Assembly (NCBI RefSeq): GCF_014203425.1
Contig: NZ_JACHJC010000001.1
Span: forward strand, 3,498,001-3,562,000
Source: Micromonospora echinospora
GTDB lineage: Bacteria; Actinomycetota; Actinomycetes; Mycobacteriales; Micromonosporaceae
DNA length: 64,000 nucleotides
Reading direction: 5' to 3'
How positions within the stretch are numbered: the stretch's first letter is position 1; the number at the start of each line of letters is the position of its first letter. Of this stretch, positions 25,274-34,053 are shown piece after piece. The translations under genes and the position numbers were made by a program. A model generated the notes under the pieces. That model worked only from the letters and a program-made list of their open reading frames with translations, had not been told where the DNA came from and did not search any database.

Positions 25274-26431
25274 ATGTCCACGATGGACGACATCGAGTTG
25301 TCGGCCGAGGACCGGGCGCTGCGCGACCTGGTCGGGCGGCTGGCGAGGGAGCGGATCGCCGGGGAGGCCCGGCGGATCGACGAGGCGGAGGAGTACCCGC
25401 ACTCGTCGATGCGACTGCTCGGCGAGGCCGGGCTGTTCGGCCTGGTGATCCCGGAGCGGTACGGTGGCCAGGGCGCCGGCATGCGCCAGTACGCCCTGGC
25501 CACCGAGGAGCTGGCGCGGGCCTGCGCGGCCACCACCACCGCGTTCATCACGCAGACCCACGCGATGCTGCCGATCCTGGCCGTCGGCGACGACGAGCAG
25601 AAGCGCCGGTGGCTGCCCGGCCTCGCCGCCGGGCGGGCGCTCGGCGCGATCGCCATCACCGAGCCGGAGGCCGGCACCGACGTGCCGGCCCTCGCGACGC
25701 GGGCAGTCCGGGACGGCGACGGGTACGTCATCTCCGGCCGGAAGATGTTCATCACCAGCGGCGGCGTCGCCGACCTGATCACGCTGTTCGCCCGCACGTC
25801 GCCGGGACGCGACGGGATCAGCGTCTTCGTCGTCGAGGCGCGCTCGCCGGGGGTACGGCCGGGCCGGCCGCTGGCGAAGATGGGCATCCGCGCGTCCAAC
25901 ACGGTGGAGCTGGCGTTCGACGAGGTGCGCGTGCCGGTCTCGGCCCGGCTCGGGCCCGAGGGGATCGGCTTCCACACGGCCGTGCACGTGTTGTCCGACG
26001 CGCGGATCAGCACCGCGGCCCAGGCGGTGGGCATCGCGCAGCGCGCGTACGACATCGCCGACGAGTTCACCCGGCAGCGGCGTCAGTTCGGCCGGCCGGT
26101 GCGGGAGTTCCAGGCCGTGCAGTTGCGGCTCGCCGACATGTACATCGCCGTGGTCACCGCCCGCCTGCTCGTGCAGCGGCTCGCCCGGTTCGTCGACGCG
26201 GCGCCGGACGGGAACCGGGCGGTCGAGGCCGCCGCGGCGAAGGTCTACTGCTCCGACGTCGCGATGCGGGTCGCCGGCGACGCCGTACAGCTGATGGGTG
26301 GCTACGGCTACATGCGCGAGTTCGAGGCCGAGCGGTGCATGCGCGACGCGAAGATCACGCAGATCTACGACGGCACCAACGACGTCAACCGGCTGGTGCT
26401 GGCCCGACAGCTCGCGAAGCGGTCGGCATGA
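25274..26431 (+). CDS. Acyl-CoA dehydrogenase with Asp at the catalytic-base position
   Basis: A 385-residue full-length acyl-CoA dehydrogenase. It shows AITEPEAGTDVPAL (FAD loop), VISGRKMFITSGG, KMGIRASNTVELAFDEVRVP, RRQFGRPVREFQAVQ, and MGGYGYMREFEAERCMRDAKI. The C-terminal YEGTxxIQ motif reads YDGTNDVNR, so the normal catalytic Glu is replaced by Asp. Asp at this place is unusual for ordinary beta-oxidation dehydrogenases. The gene lies five bases after the BadH-like gene and overlaps the next SDR by ATGA, so it is a good candidate for ring or alpha-branched acyl-CoA desaturation (AliB-like). Confidence 0.87.
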   Translation: MSTMDDIELSAEDRALRDLVGRLARERIAGEARRIDEAEEYPHSSMRLLGEAGLFGLVIPERYGGQGAGMRQYALATEELARACAATTTAFITQTHAMLPILAVGDDEQKRRWLPGLAAGRALGAIAITEPEAGTDVPALATRAVRDGDGYVISGRKMFITSGGVADLITLFARTSPGRDGISVFVVEARSPGVRPGRPLAKMGIRASNTVELAFDEVRVPVSARLGPEGIGFHTAVHVLSDARISTAAQAVGIAQRAYDIADEFTRQRRQFGRPVREFQAVQLRLADMYIAVVTARLLVQRLARFVDAAPDGNRAVEAAAAKVYCSDVAMRVAGDAVQLMGGYGYMREFEAERCMRDAKITQIYDGTNDVNRLVLARQLAKRSA

Positions 26432-27180
26432 CGCCGCTGTCGGGCCGGGTAGCGGTCGTCACCGGCGCCAGCCGCGGGCTCGGCCGGCAGGCCGCCCTGG
26501 CGCTGGCCGGCGCCGGCGCCGCCGTGGTGGCCGCCGGCCGCGACCGCGCGGCGCTCGACGAGACGTGCGCGCTCGTCGCGTCGGTGGGCCCCTCGGCCCT
26601 GCCGGTGGTGTGCGACGTGACCGACGAGGAGCAGGTGGACGCCCTCACCCGGTCGGCCCTCGACCGGTACGGGCGCATCGACGTGCTGGTCAACAACGCC
26701 GGCATCGCGTCGGAGCACAAGGCGCTGGACCTCGACGTCGCGGAGTTCCGCCGGGTCTTGGAGACCAACGTGATCGGCACGTTCCTGCCGGCCCGGGCGG
26801 TCGCAGCGCACATGCGTGATCGGGGCGGCGGCGCGGTGGTCAACATCGGGTCGGTGATGGGCCGTTCGGGCACGTCCGGGCTGTCGCACTACGGCGCCAG
26901 CAAGGCCGCCGTCTTCCAGCTCACCCGCGGCTGGGCGGTGGAGTGGGCCCGGTACGGCATCCGCGTCAACTGCCTCGCCCTCGGCTACTTCCCGACCGGC
27001 ATCAACAGGGACCGGCTGGCCGAGGAGGGGGTGGCCGAGCGCGTGCTGGCGCGGGTGCCGGCCCGCCGGTTCGGGGACCCGGCGGAGATCGGGCCGACGG
27101 TGGTCCACCTGGCGTCCGACGCCAGCCGCTACATGACCGGGCAGGTCGTCTACCTGGACGGCGGGATGTCCGCACGCTGA
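26428..27180 (+). CDS. SDR-family oxidoreductase, FabG-like
   Basis: A 250-residue classical SDR. It shows TGASRGLGRQ (residues 12-21), NNAGI near residue 89, Ser in NIGSVMGRSG, catalytic Tyr/Lys in YGASKAA, and the C-terminal YLDGGMSAR. An Arg at the end of beta-2 (AAGRDRAALD) suggests NADP preference, unlike the adjacent BadH-like protein. It probably acts on a 3-hydroxy/3-ketoacyl-CoA of the same pathway. The ATG overlaps the stop of the acyl-CoA dehydrogenase by four bases. Confidence 0.85.
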   Translation: MTPLSGRVAVVTGASRGLGRQAALALAGAGAAVVAAGRDRAALDETCALVASVGPSALPVVCDVTDEEQVDALTRSALDRYGRIDVLVNNAGIASEHKALDLDVAEFRRVLETNVIGTFLPARAVAAHMRDRGGGAVVNIGSVMGRSGTSGLSHYGASKAAVFQLTRGWAVEWARYGIRVNCLALGYFPTGINRDRLAEEGVAERVLARVPARRFGDPAEIGPTVVHLASDASRYMTGQVVYLDGGMSAR

Positions 27181-27193
27181 GGAGGTACGGGAG

Positions 27194-28336
27194 ATGACGG
27201 GACCGTTGACGGGTGTCCGCGTGGTGGAGCTGGCCGGACTGGGACCGGCGCCGTACGGCGTGATGCTCCTGGCCGACCTCGGCGCCGACGTCGTCCGGGT
27301 CGACCGGGCCCCGGCGGACCCGGCGGATCTCGGCCGGCTCATGGCCGGCTGCTGGCGGGGCCGGCGGTCGGTGGCGGTGAACCTCAAACACGACGCCGGC
27401 CTGCGGATCCTGCTCGACCTCGCCGACAGCGCGGACGTCCTGGTCGAGGGTTTCCGGCCGGGCGTGGCCGAGCGGCTCGGCTTCGGGCCGCAGGTGTGCC
27501 TGGCCCGCAATCCGCGCCTCGTCTACGCGCGGATGACCGGCTGGGGGCAGGACGGGCCACTGTCGACCGCGGCCGGTCATGATCTCAACTTCCTCGCCGT
27601 CGCCGGCCTGCTGCACGGGATGGGGCGGGCGGACGCGCCGCCTCCACCGCTGCCCGGCTATGTCGGTGACTTCGGTGGCGGCGGGGCCTTCCTGGCGATC
27701 GGCGTCCTTGCCGCGCTGCTGGACCGGCGCCGCACCGGGCTGGGCCAGGTGGTCGACGCCTCCGTGCTGGACGGAGCGGCGTCGCTCGGCTCGTTCGTGT
27801 ACGGCCTGGCCGGGATGGGCGAGTGGACCGACGAGCGGGAGGCCAACCTCAGCGACGGCGGGTGCCCGTTCTACGACACGTACCAGACCGCTGACGGCGG
27901 TTACGTGGCGGTCGGGGCGCTGGAGCCGCGCTTCTACGCGGAGATGCTGCACGGGGTCGGCCTGGACCCGGCCGACTGGCCGCAGCACGACCGGACCCGG
28001 TGGCCGGCGTTGCGGTCCGCGCTGACCGCGCGGTTCGCGACGTCCACCCGGGACGAGTGGGCGCAGCGGTTCGCGGGGCGGGACGCCTGCGTCAGCCCGG
28101 TGCTGCGGTTGGCCGAGGCGCCGAACCATCCGCACAACGTCGCCCGGGGAGTGTTCGAGGAGGCGGCGGGCCGGTGGCAGCCGGCGCCGGCGCCGCGGCT
28201 GTCCCGTACCCCGCTCTCGGTCGGTCGGCCGGCGCCGCGGATCGGCGAGCACACCGCCGAGATTCTGACCGAGCTGGGCCGAACGGCGGATGACGTGGCA
28301 CGTCTTCGGGCGATCGGCACGGTCGGCGAAAACTGA
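27194..28336 (+). CDS. CaiB/BaiF family III CoA-transferase, alpha-methylacyl-CoA racemase type
   Basis: A 380-residue family III CoA-transferase. It has the N-terminal VVELAGLGPAPYG typical of the racemase branch, ADVLVEGFRPGVAERLG, AGHDLNFLA with the racemase His, GYVGDFGGGGA with the catalytic Asp, and FYDTYQTADGGYVAVGALE. These positions match AMACR/Mcr rather than true CoA-transferases, which carry the nucleophilic Asp in another context. The role would be to invert an alpha-methyl (or ring) stereocentre so that the S-specific acyl-CoA dehydrogenases can act. It is the last gene of the operon; its stop lies inside an operator-like site. Confidence 0.83.
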   Translation: MTGPLTGVRVVELAGLGPAPYGVMLLADLGADVVRVDRAPADPADLGRLMAGCWRGRRSVAVNLKHDAGLRILLDLADSADVLVEGFRPGVAERLGFGPQVCLARNPRLVYARMTGWGQDGPLSTAAGHDLNFLAVAGLLHGMGRADAPPPPLPGYVGDFGGGGAFLAIGVLAALLDRRRTGLGQVVDASVLDGAASLGSFVYGLAGMGEWTDEREANLSDGGCPFYDTYQTADGGYVAVGALEPRFYAEMLHGVGLDPADWPQHDRTRWPALRSALTARFATSTRDEWAQRFAGRDACVSPVLRLAEAPNHPHNVARGVFEEAAGRWQPAPAPRLSRTPLSVGRPAPRIGEHTAEILTELGRTADDVARLRAIGTVGEN

Positions 28337-28356
28337 ATACTGGACACTGGATACCG
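28332..28356 (-). promoter_or_regulatory. Operator-like motif (site B), upstream of the ABC importer
   Basis: On the + strand the site begins ACTGAATACTGG and ends CTGGATACCG. Its reverse complement aligns to the 18043 copy at 18 of 25 positions. It overlaps the stop codon of the racemase-like gene and lies about 170 bases before the substrate-binding protein of the importer, so it probably controls the transport operon that starts at 28526. A TATGCT box (28364-28369) lies just downstream and could be a -10 element. Confidence 0.5.
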
Positions 28357-28525
28357 TTTTTCCTATGCTCCTGAGGCAGCCCGGTTGAGGCGACGAGTCC
28401 GGCCGACAGGGCGATGAGCTGGTGCTCTTCCGCCCGGTGACCTTCGGAGCCGGCCTGGCGAGCGACGGCATCACCCGACGCCTTCCGCGTCGTCCGCCGT
28501 CGCGGCCACAGTTTGGAGGCAGCTC

Positions 28526-29764
28526 ATGGTGCGAAAGTCGGTTACGGCGATCGCCCTGTTGGCGTTGGCGCTTGCGGGTTGCACAACCACCTCGAGTGAG
28601 GGCGGCGGCACGCAGGTCAGCACACAGGGCGTCACGGACACGGAGATCTACATCCAGGGGTTCGGCCCCATCACCGGTCCGGCCAGCTGGGTCGGCCTCG
28701 GCAACCGCGACGGCTTCGCCCTCGCGGTCAAGGAGATCAACGCCGCGGGCGGTGTGCACGGCCGCAAGATCCGGTTCGAGTTCCACGACGACGCGTTCCA
28801 GGTCGCGCAGGCCCAGCAGGTCGCGCGGCGCATCATCCAGCAGGACAAGCCCTTCATGGTCTACGCCGGCACGGGCAGCACGACCTTCCTCGCCGTCGCC
28901 GACCAGCTGCGGCAGAGCGGACTGCCGGTCTACAACGGCTTCTCCGGCAGCGAGGCCGCCCGCAAGACCCCCGAGGTCGACAACATGTTCCACGGCGAAG
29001 CCGTCTCCACCAAGTGGGTCGCGCCCAGCATGGCCGACATGATCGCGGACAACCTCAAGGCCACCCGGGTCGCGATCCTGCACGAGGACGGCGAGTGGGG
29101 CCGCACGCTGTGCGCCCAGGTCACGACCGAACTGCAGGGCAAGAGCGGCCTGCAGGTGGTCGCCAACGAGACCTACCCGGCCGCCGGCAACGACTTCACC
29201 GGCCAGCTCGTGGCGATCCGCAACGCCAACCCGCAGGTCGTCGTCAACTGCGGCCTGTTCCCGGCCGCGAAGATCATCCTGCGGCAGGCTCGCGAGCTGG
29301 GGCTGAAGGCCCAGTTCGTCGGCGACGCGGGACAGGCCAACGCCACCGTCTGGACGGGCAACGAGGCGGCCGCCGAGGACTGGCTGTTCAACTGGTACGA
29401 GCCGCAGTTCCTCACCGACACCACCGGCGCGCAGGGCGAGTTCCTGCAGAAGTACAAGGCCGAGTACCCGTCGGCGCCGACCGGGCGGCCCAACCACGCC
29501 GACAACTTCTCCTACACCGCGGCCTATCTGCTCAAGGGCGCTCTGGAGAAGGCCGGCAAGGACCTCACGGCGGAGAAGTTCATCGAGGCGCTCGCCGCCG
29601 TCAAGGACGCCCGGCCGACGCCGATCAGCCCCAACGTGAGCTGCGCCAACGAACGCCACGAGTGCTTCGTCGACCTGGTCTGGATGCGGATCCAGGGCGG
29701 CAAGGCGGTACCGGTGGACGACGCCGGCCTCGCCCAGATCGCCGGCAAGGTCTCCGGCTCCTGA
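28526..29764 (+). CDS. ABC importer substrate-binding lipoprotein (LivK family)
   Basis: A 412-residue periplasmic-binding-type lipoprotein. The signal peptide ends in the lipobox LAGC with the acylated Cys19, and the mature part follows the Leu/Ile/Val-binding fold (GPITGPASWVGLGNRDGFALAVKEINAAGGVHGRKIR). Family members in catabolic clusters bind aromatic and alicyclic acids rather than amino acids. TTGGAGG precedes the ATG. It heads an operon that encodes the permeases and ATPases downstream, separated by a strong hairpin at 29777-29803. The ligand is presumably the substrate of this island. Confidence 0.9.
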   Translation: MVRKSVTAIALLALALAGCTTTSSEGGGTQVSTQGVTDTEIYIQGFGPITGPASWVGLGNRDGFALAVKEINAAGGVHGRKIRFEFHDDAFQVAQAQQVARRIIQQDKPFMVYAGTGSTTFLAVADQLRQSGLPVYNGFSGSEAARKTPEVDNMFHGEAVSTKWVAPSMADMIADNLKATRVAILHEDGEWGRTLCAQVTTELQGKSGLQVVANETYPAAGNDFTGQLVAIRNANPQVVVNCGLFPAAKIILRQARELGLKAQFVGDAGQANATVWTGNEAAAEDWLFNWYEPQFLTDTTGAQGEFLQKYKAEYPSAPTGRPNHADNFSYTAAYLLKGALEKAGKDLTAEKFIEALAAVKDARPTPISPNVSCANERHECFVDLVWMRIQGGKAVPVDDAGLAQIAGKVSGS

Positions 29765-29776
29765 GTCCACCCCTCC

Positions 29777-29803
29777 CGGGCCCGGCCGCACCGGCCGGGC
29801 CCG
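29777..29803 (+). terminator. Intercistronic hairpin after the substrate-binding protein gene
   Basis: A perfect 12-base-pair stem with a three-base CAC loop lies 12 bases after the stop codon of the binding-protein gene and 21 bases before the permease start. No T-run follows, so it is more likely an attenuator or an mRNA-stabilising structure that lets the binding protein be made in excess of the membrane parts. Confidence 0.6.
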
Positions 29804-29824
29804 CGGCGCAAGCGAGGTACTGAT

Positions 29825-30691
29825 GTGACAGTCATCCAACTGCTGGTCAACTCGCTCACGCTCGGCGCGATCTATGCGCTCGTGGCGCTGGGTCTCGTAC
29901 TGGTCTTCAAGTCCTCCGACCTGGTCAACTTCGGGGCCGGCGACTGGGTGCTCGCCGGCGCGTACATCGCGCTCGCCCTGCTGACCGCCGGCCTGCCCCT
30001 CTACCTGGTGCTGATTCTGGCGCCGCTGGGTGGCGCGCTGATGGGGCTGGTCATCGACCGCGCGGTGTTCCGTCGGATCATGAGCGCCTCACCGTGGACG
30101 TTCGTCGTAGCGAGCCTCGCGGTCGGTGGGCTGCTGCGCGAGCTCGCCGTCCTGCGCTACCAGTCCAACCACTTCCCGTTCCCGCCGGTGCTGTCCCGCG
30201 ACCCGGTCGAGGTCCTCGGCGTACGCATCACACCGCAGAACCTGTGGGTGCTCGGGGCGACAGTCGTCGTGGTGATCGCGCTGTTGCTGTTCTTCCGCTA
30301 CACCACGTACGGGCGCGCGCTGGAGGCGGTCGCGCAGAACCGGGTGGGCGCCCAGATCGTCGGCATCAACCTGAGCCGGGCCCTGATGGTCACCTGGGCA
30401 CTCGCCGGCGCGGTGAGCGCTGTCGCCGCCGTCCTGATCGCCCCGTCGACAGACGTCTCACCGGAGATCGGCCTGCTGCTGGTGAAGGGATTCGTCGCCG
30501 CGGCGCTCGGCGGCCTGGACAGCCTCGAAGGCGCGGTGATGGGCGGCGTCGCGGTGGCGGCGATCGAGACCTTCACCCAGGTCTACCTCAACCAGGCAGC
30601 CGTCGACGTGGTCGTCTACGGCCTGCTGCTCGTCGTCATGTGGGTGCGGCCGGCCGGCCTGCTCGGCCGCCGCGTGGTCCGGAGGGTCTGA
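29825..30691 (+). CDS. livH: Branched-chain-amino-acid-type ABC permease (LivH)
   Basis: A 288-residue membrane protein with about eight hydrophobic helices. It has the LivH signature near the start (LLVNSLTLGAIYALVALGLVLVFK) and the EAA-like cytoplasmic loop QNRVGAQIVGINLSRALMVTWALAGAVSA. It pairs with the LivM part of the next gene to form the transmembrane channel. GTG start; the next gene follows after four bases. The symbol states the family and does not imply a leucine substrate. Confidence 0.9.
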   Translation: MTVIQLLVNSLTLGAIYALVALGLVLVFKSSDLVNFGAGDWVLAGAYIALALLTAGLPLYLVLILAPLGGALMGLVIDRAVFRRIMSASPWTFVVASLAVGGLLRELAVLRYQSNHFPFPPVLSRDPVEVLGVRITPQNLWVLGATVVVVIALLLFFRYTTYGRALEAVAQNRVGAQIVGINLSRALMVTWALAGAVSAVAAVLIAPSTDVSPEIGLLLVKGFVAAALGGLDSLEGAVMGGVAVAAIETFTQVYLNQAAVDVVVYGLLLVVMWVRPAGLLGRRVVRRV

Positions 30692-30695
30692 GCGG

Positions 30696-32588
30696 ATGAG
30701 GAACCAGACCGTAGGCAGCACCGAGAAGGCCCCGGCGGCCACCGTCCCCCCGCCGCAGACGGCCGGCGACGGCCGCCTGCCGCGCGCCGCCCGGGCCGTG
30801 GCATGGCTCCTCGTCGGAGTCGTCCTGCTGGCGCTCCCGCTGCTGCTACCACCGTTCCGGACCTACCTGGCGACAGTGGTCCTCGTCTACGTCATCGCCG
30901 TGGTCGGCCTCAACGTCGTGATGGGCTTCTCCGGGCAGATCTCCATCTCGCACGCGGCGTTCATGGGAGTCGGCGCCTACACCACAGCCGTCCTCATGGG
31001 ACGCTGGGAGCTGCCCTTCCCGCTCGCCGCGCTGGCCGGCGTCCTGCTCGCCACCCTGCTCGGCTACGTGGTCGGCCTGCCGGCGCTGCGCATCGCGGGC
31101 CACTACCTGGCCCTGGCCACGCTGGCGTTCCAGCTCATCGTGCAGAGCGTCATCTTCAACTGGGAATCGGTCACCAACGGGCCACGCGGCATCGCCGTCC
31201 CGCCCGCCGTGGTCGGGGTGTTCCCGCTGGCCGACCGCAACCTGTACTACCTCGTCCTCGTCGCCGCGCTGCTCAGCCTGCTCTTCGTGCGCAACGTGGT
31301 GCGGTCCCGGGTCGGGCGGGCGTGGCGGGCGATCCGGGACAAGGAGATCGCCGCGTCCGTGTTCGGCGTCGACGTGGCCCGGTTCAAGACGCTCGCCTTC
31401 GGGGTGAGCGCCGGGTACGCGGGCCTGGCCGGCGCGCTGTTCGCCATCACCGTCGGCTTCCTCGACCCGGGCGCGTTCAACCTGTGGGAGTCGGTCAAGC
31501 AGCTCACCATGGTGCTCTTCGGTGGGCTCGGCACGCTCGTCGGACCGCCGCTCGGCGCGGCGCTCCTCGTCCTCGCGCCGGAGTTCCTGACGCCGTTCCG
31601 TGAGCACTCGCTGCTCGTGTTCTACGTCGTACTCCTGCTTGTCCTGATCTTCCTGCGGGGCGGACTCGCCTCCGGGGTGAGCCGGACCGCCGCGTGGGTC
31701 CGGCGCCGCCGCTCCGGCGCGCCGCCCTCCGACGCCGTCGTCACCGACGCCGCGGTGACCGCGGCCCGCGACCGGCCGGCGCCGCCGGTGGAGCGGTCCG
31801 CGGAGGCCGGCAGCGCGGTGGGGGAGTCGATGCTGACTGCCGACGGGGTCACCGTGCGCTTCGGCGGGCTGATCGCGCTCGACGGCGTCGACCTGCGGGT
31901 GCGCGACGGCGAGATCAAGGGGCTGATCGGCCCGAACGGCGCCGGCAAGACGACGCTGTTCAACGTCCTGACCCGGGTCTATCCCGTGCACGCGGGGTCG
32001 GTCACCTTCGCCGGCCGCGACATGCTCCGGCTGCGCCCGCACCAGGTGGTCGGCGCCGGCCTGGCCCGCACGTTCCAGAACGTGGAGATGTTCCGCTCGA
32101 TGACCGCGCTGGAGAACGTGCTCGTCGGCCGGCACCACCGCGACGCCTGCGGGCTGTGGCGGACCGGGCTGCGCCTGCCGTCCGCACGGGCGGAGGAGCG
32201 GCAGGCCCGCGACGCCGCGCGGGCGGCGCTGGCGACGCTGGGCCTGGAACGCTATGCGGACACCCCGGCCGAGAGCCTGCCGCTCGGCGTGCAGCGACGA
32301 CTGGAGATCGCTCGGGCGATGGTCGCCGAGCCGCGGCTGCTCATGCTCGACGAACCGGCGTCCGGCCTCACCGCGGCCGAGGCGGCCGCGCTGATGGACG
32401 ACGTGCGCCGGATCCGGGCCGCCGGGGTCACGGTGCTGCTGATCGAGCACAACATGCGGTTCGTCATGGGCCTCTCGGACTCGGTCACGGTGCTCGACCA
32501 CGGCCGGGTCATCTTCGACGGCTCACCGCAGCGGGCGCAGAGCGACCCCGCGGTGGTGGCCGCCTATCTGGGCGAGGTGGAGTCATGA
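30696..32588 (+). CDS. Fused ABC permease-ATPase (LivM-LivG)
   Basis: A 630-residue fusion. Residues 1-345 form a LivM permease with about ten helices (GFSGQISISHAAFMGVGAY, and the loop RDKEIAASVFGVDVARFKTLAF). A variable, proline- and alanine-rich linker of about 40 residues follows, then a LivG ATPase with Walker A GPNGAGKTT near residue 412, a modified signature LPLGVQRRLEIARA in place of LSGGQ, and Walker B LLMLDEPASGL. Fusing LivM to LivG fixes a 1:1 ratio. It overlaps the LivF gene by ATGA. Confidence 0.9.
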   Translation: MRNQTVGSTEKAPAATVPPPQTAGDGRLPRAARAVAWLLVGVVLLALPLLLPPFRTYLATVVLVYVIAVVGLNVVMGFSGQISISHAAFMGVGAYTTAVLMGRWELPFPLAALAGVLLATLLGYVVGLPALRIAGHYLALATLAFQLIVQSVIFNWESVTNGPRGIAVPPAVVGVFPLADRNLYYLVLVAALLSLLFVRNVVRSRVGRAWRAIRDKEIAASVFGVDVARFKTLAFGVSAGYAGLAGALFAITVGFLDPGAFNLWESVKQLTMVLFGGLGTLVGPPLGAALLVLAPEFLTPFREHSLLVFYVVLLLVLIFLRGGLASGVSRTAAWVRRRRSGAPPSDAVVTDAAVTAARDRPAPPVERSAEAGSAVGESMLTADGVTVRFGGLIALDGVDLRVRDGEIKGLIGPNGAGKTTLFNVLTRVYPVHAGSVTFAGRDMLRLRPHQVVGAGLARTFQNVEMFRSMTALENVLVGRHHRDACGLWRTGLRLPSARAEERQARDAARAALATLGLERYADTPAESLPLGVQRRLEIARAMVAEPRLLMLDEPASGLTAAEAAALMDDVRRIRAAGVTVLLIEHNMRFVMGLSDSVTVLDHGRVIFDGSPQRAQSDPAVVAAYLGEVES

Positions 32589-33319
32589 CAGCGCTGCTCG
32601 AACTCGATCGCGTGACTCTCGGCTACGGCAAGATCGTCGTCGTCCACGAGTTGTCGCTGCGTCTGGACGCGGGGCGGATCGTCTCCGTCCTCGGCCCCAA
32701 CGGCGCAGGCAAGACCACCACTGTCCGCGGCGTCGCCGGACTGCTGCCGTTGCGCGGCGGCGAGGTGCGGCTGGGCGGCAAGCGGGTCAGCGGCTTTCCG
32801 CCGCACCGCATCGTCGCCGAGCGGCTGGCCTACGTACCCCAGGGCCGCGAGCTGTTCGCGGACATGTCGGTGCGGGACAACCTGCGTCTCGGCGGCTTCA
32901 CCATGCGCCGTCGTGACGTCCCGGCCCGGATGGAGGAGCTGTTCGAGTTCTTCCCACGGCTGCGCGAGCGGGCCGGGCAGACCGCGGGCAGCCTGTCCGG
33001 CGGCGAGCAGCAGATGCTGGCCATCGCGCGGGCGCTGATGCCCCGGCCGACAGTGCTGATGCTCGACGAACCGTCGGCCGGGCTGGCGCCGCGCACCATG
33101 CGGCACGTCTTCGACATCGTCGCCGACGTCGCGCGTTCGGAGGGCGCGGCCGTGCTGATCGCCGAGCAGAACGCGCACCAGGCGCTGCGCGTCACCGACC
33201 ACGCCTACGTGCTGAACACCGGGGTGATCGAGGCGTCCGGCCCGCCGGCGGAACTGCTCGCCGACGACCGGATCCGGGCGGCCTACCTCGGTGAGGCCGT
33301 CGAAGGAGGGCCGGTCTGA
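32585..33319 (+). CDS. livF: ABC importer ATP-binding protein (LivF)
   Basis: A 244-residue ATPase. It has Walker A GPNGAGKTT (about residues 37-45), Q-loop YVPQGRELFADMSV, signature LSGGEQQMLAIARALM, Walker B VLMLDEPSAGLAP and a LivF-type C-terminus. It forms the second nucleotide-binding site with the LivG half of the upstream fusion. Overlaps on both sides (ATGA upstream, one base downstream) place it in one long operon with the SDR and CoA ligase that follow. Confidence 0.93.
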   Translation: MTALLELDRVTLGYGKIVVVHELSLRLDAGRIVSVLGPNGAGKTTTVRGVAGLLPLRGGEVRLGGKRVSGFPPHRIVAERLAYVPQGRELFADMSVRDNLRLGGFTMRRRDVPARMEELFEFFPRLRERAGQTAGSLSGGEQQMLAIARALMPRPTVLMLDEPSAGLAPRTMRHVFDIVADVARSEGAAVLIAEQNAHQALRVTDHAYVLNTGVIEASGPPAELLADDRIRAAYLGEAVEGGPV

Positions 33320-34053
33320 TGGTCGCGGTGGTGACCGGCGCGGCCGGGGCGATGGGCGGCGCCATCGCGGCGGAGCTGGGCGCCCGTGGGCACGCGGTGG
33401 TGCTGGCCGACATCTCCGGCCGCCGGCTCGCCGAGGCCGCGGACCGGTTGACAGCGGACGGCCGGGCGGCGCACCCGTACCGGTGCGACGTCACCGACCG
33501 GGCCGAGGCCGAGGCGCTGGCCGCGTCGGCGCTCGCCGCCTTCGGCCGGGTCGACGTGCTCGTCAACGTGGTCGGCGGTTACCGCGGCCGGATGTACGAG
33601 CACGTCCTCGACATCCCGCTGGACCGGTTCGACGAGGCCGTGCGGCTCAACCTGCGCGGCACGTTCAACCTCACCCAGCTGTTCGGCCGGCATATGCGTG
33701 AACGCGGCGCGGGCCGGATCGTCAACATCTCCTCGGTGGCCAAGAACGGGGCGTCCGGCCAGGCCGACTACGCCGCGGCCAAGGCGGGTGTCGTCGCGTT
33801 CACCCGCAGTTGCGCGCTCGAACTCGGCCCGGCGGTCACCGTCAACGCCGTCGCGCCCGGCGTCATCCGCACCTCGGTGATGGAGCGGATCCCGGCCGAC
33901 GTCCAGGCGCGCTACCGCGAGCGGATCCCGCTCGGTGACTTCGGTGATCCGGTCGACGTGGCCAGGGCCGTGGCGTTCCTTGCCGGGGACGACGGCCGGT
34001 ACGTCACCGGCGAGGTGATCCACGTGTCAGGAGGGTTCTTCGGATGTCTGTGA
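33319..34053 (+). CDS. SDR-family oxidoreductase
   Basis: A 244-residue classical SDR. It shows TGAAGAMGGAIA (cofactor loop; the usual Gly-Ile-Gly is Ala-Met-Gly), NVVGGY in place of NNAG, Ser in NISSVAKNGASG, catalytic YAAAKAG, and HVSGGFFG at the C-terminus. Asp at the end of beta-2 (LADISGRR) suggests NAD. GAAGGAGGG precedes the ATG. It sits between transporter and CoA ligase genes, so it probably handles a hydroxyl group on the imported acid or an early CoA ester; this is contextual. Confidence 0.83.
   Translation: MVAVVTGAAGAMGGAIAAELGARGHAVVLADISGRRLAEAADRLTADGRAAHPYRCDVTDRAEAEALAASALAAFGRVDVLVNVVGGYRGRMYEHVLDIPLDRFDEAVRLNLRGTFNLTQLFGRHMRERGAGRIVNISSVAKNGASGQADYAAAKAGVVAFTRSCALELGPAVTVNAVAPGVIRTSVMERIPADVQARYRERIPLGDFGDPVDVARAVAFLAGDDGRYVTGEVIHVSGGFFGCL

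Noticed and set aside
27002..29839. 945-codon minus-strand frame opposite the racemase and binding-protein genes
   Set aside because: Low-complexity Arg/Gly/Ala sequence antisense to clear genes.
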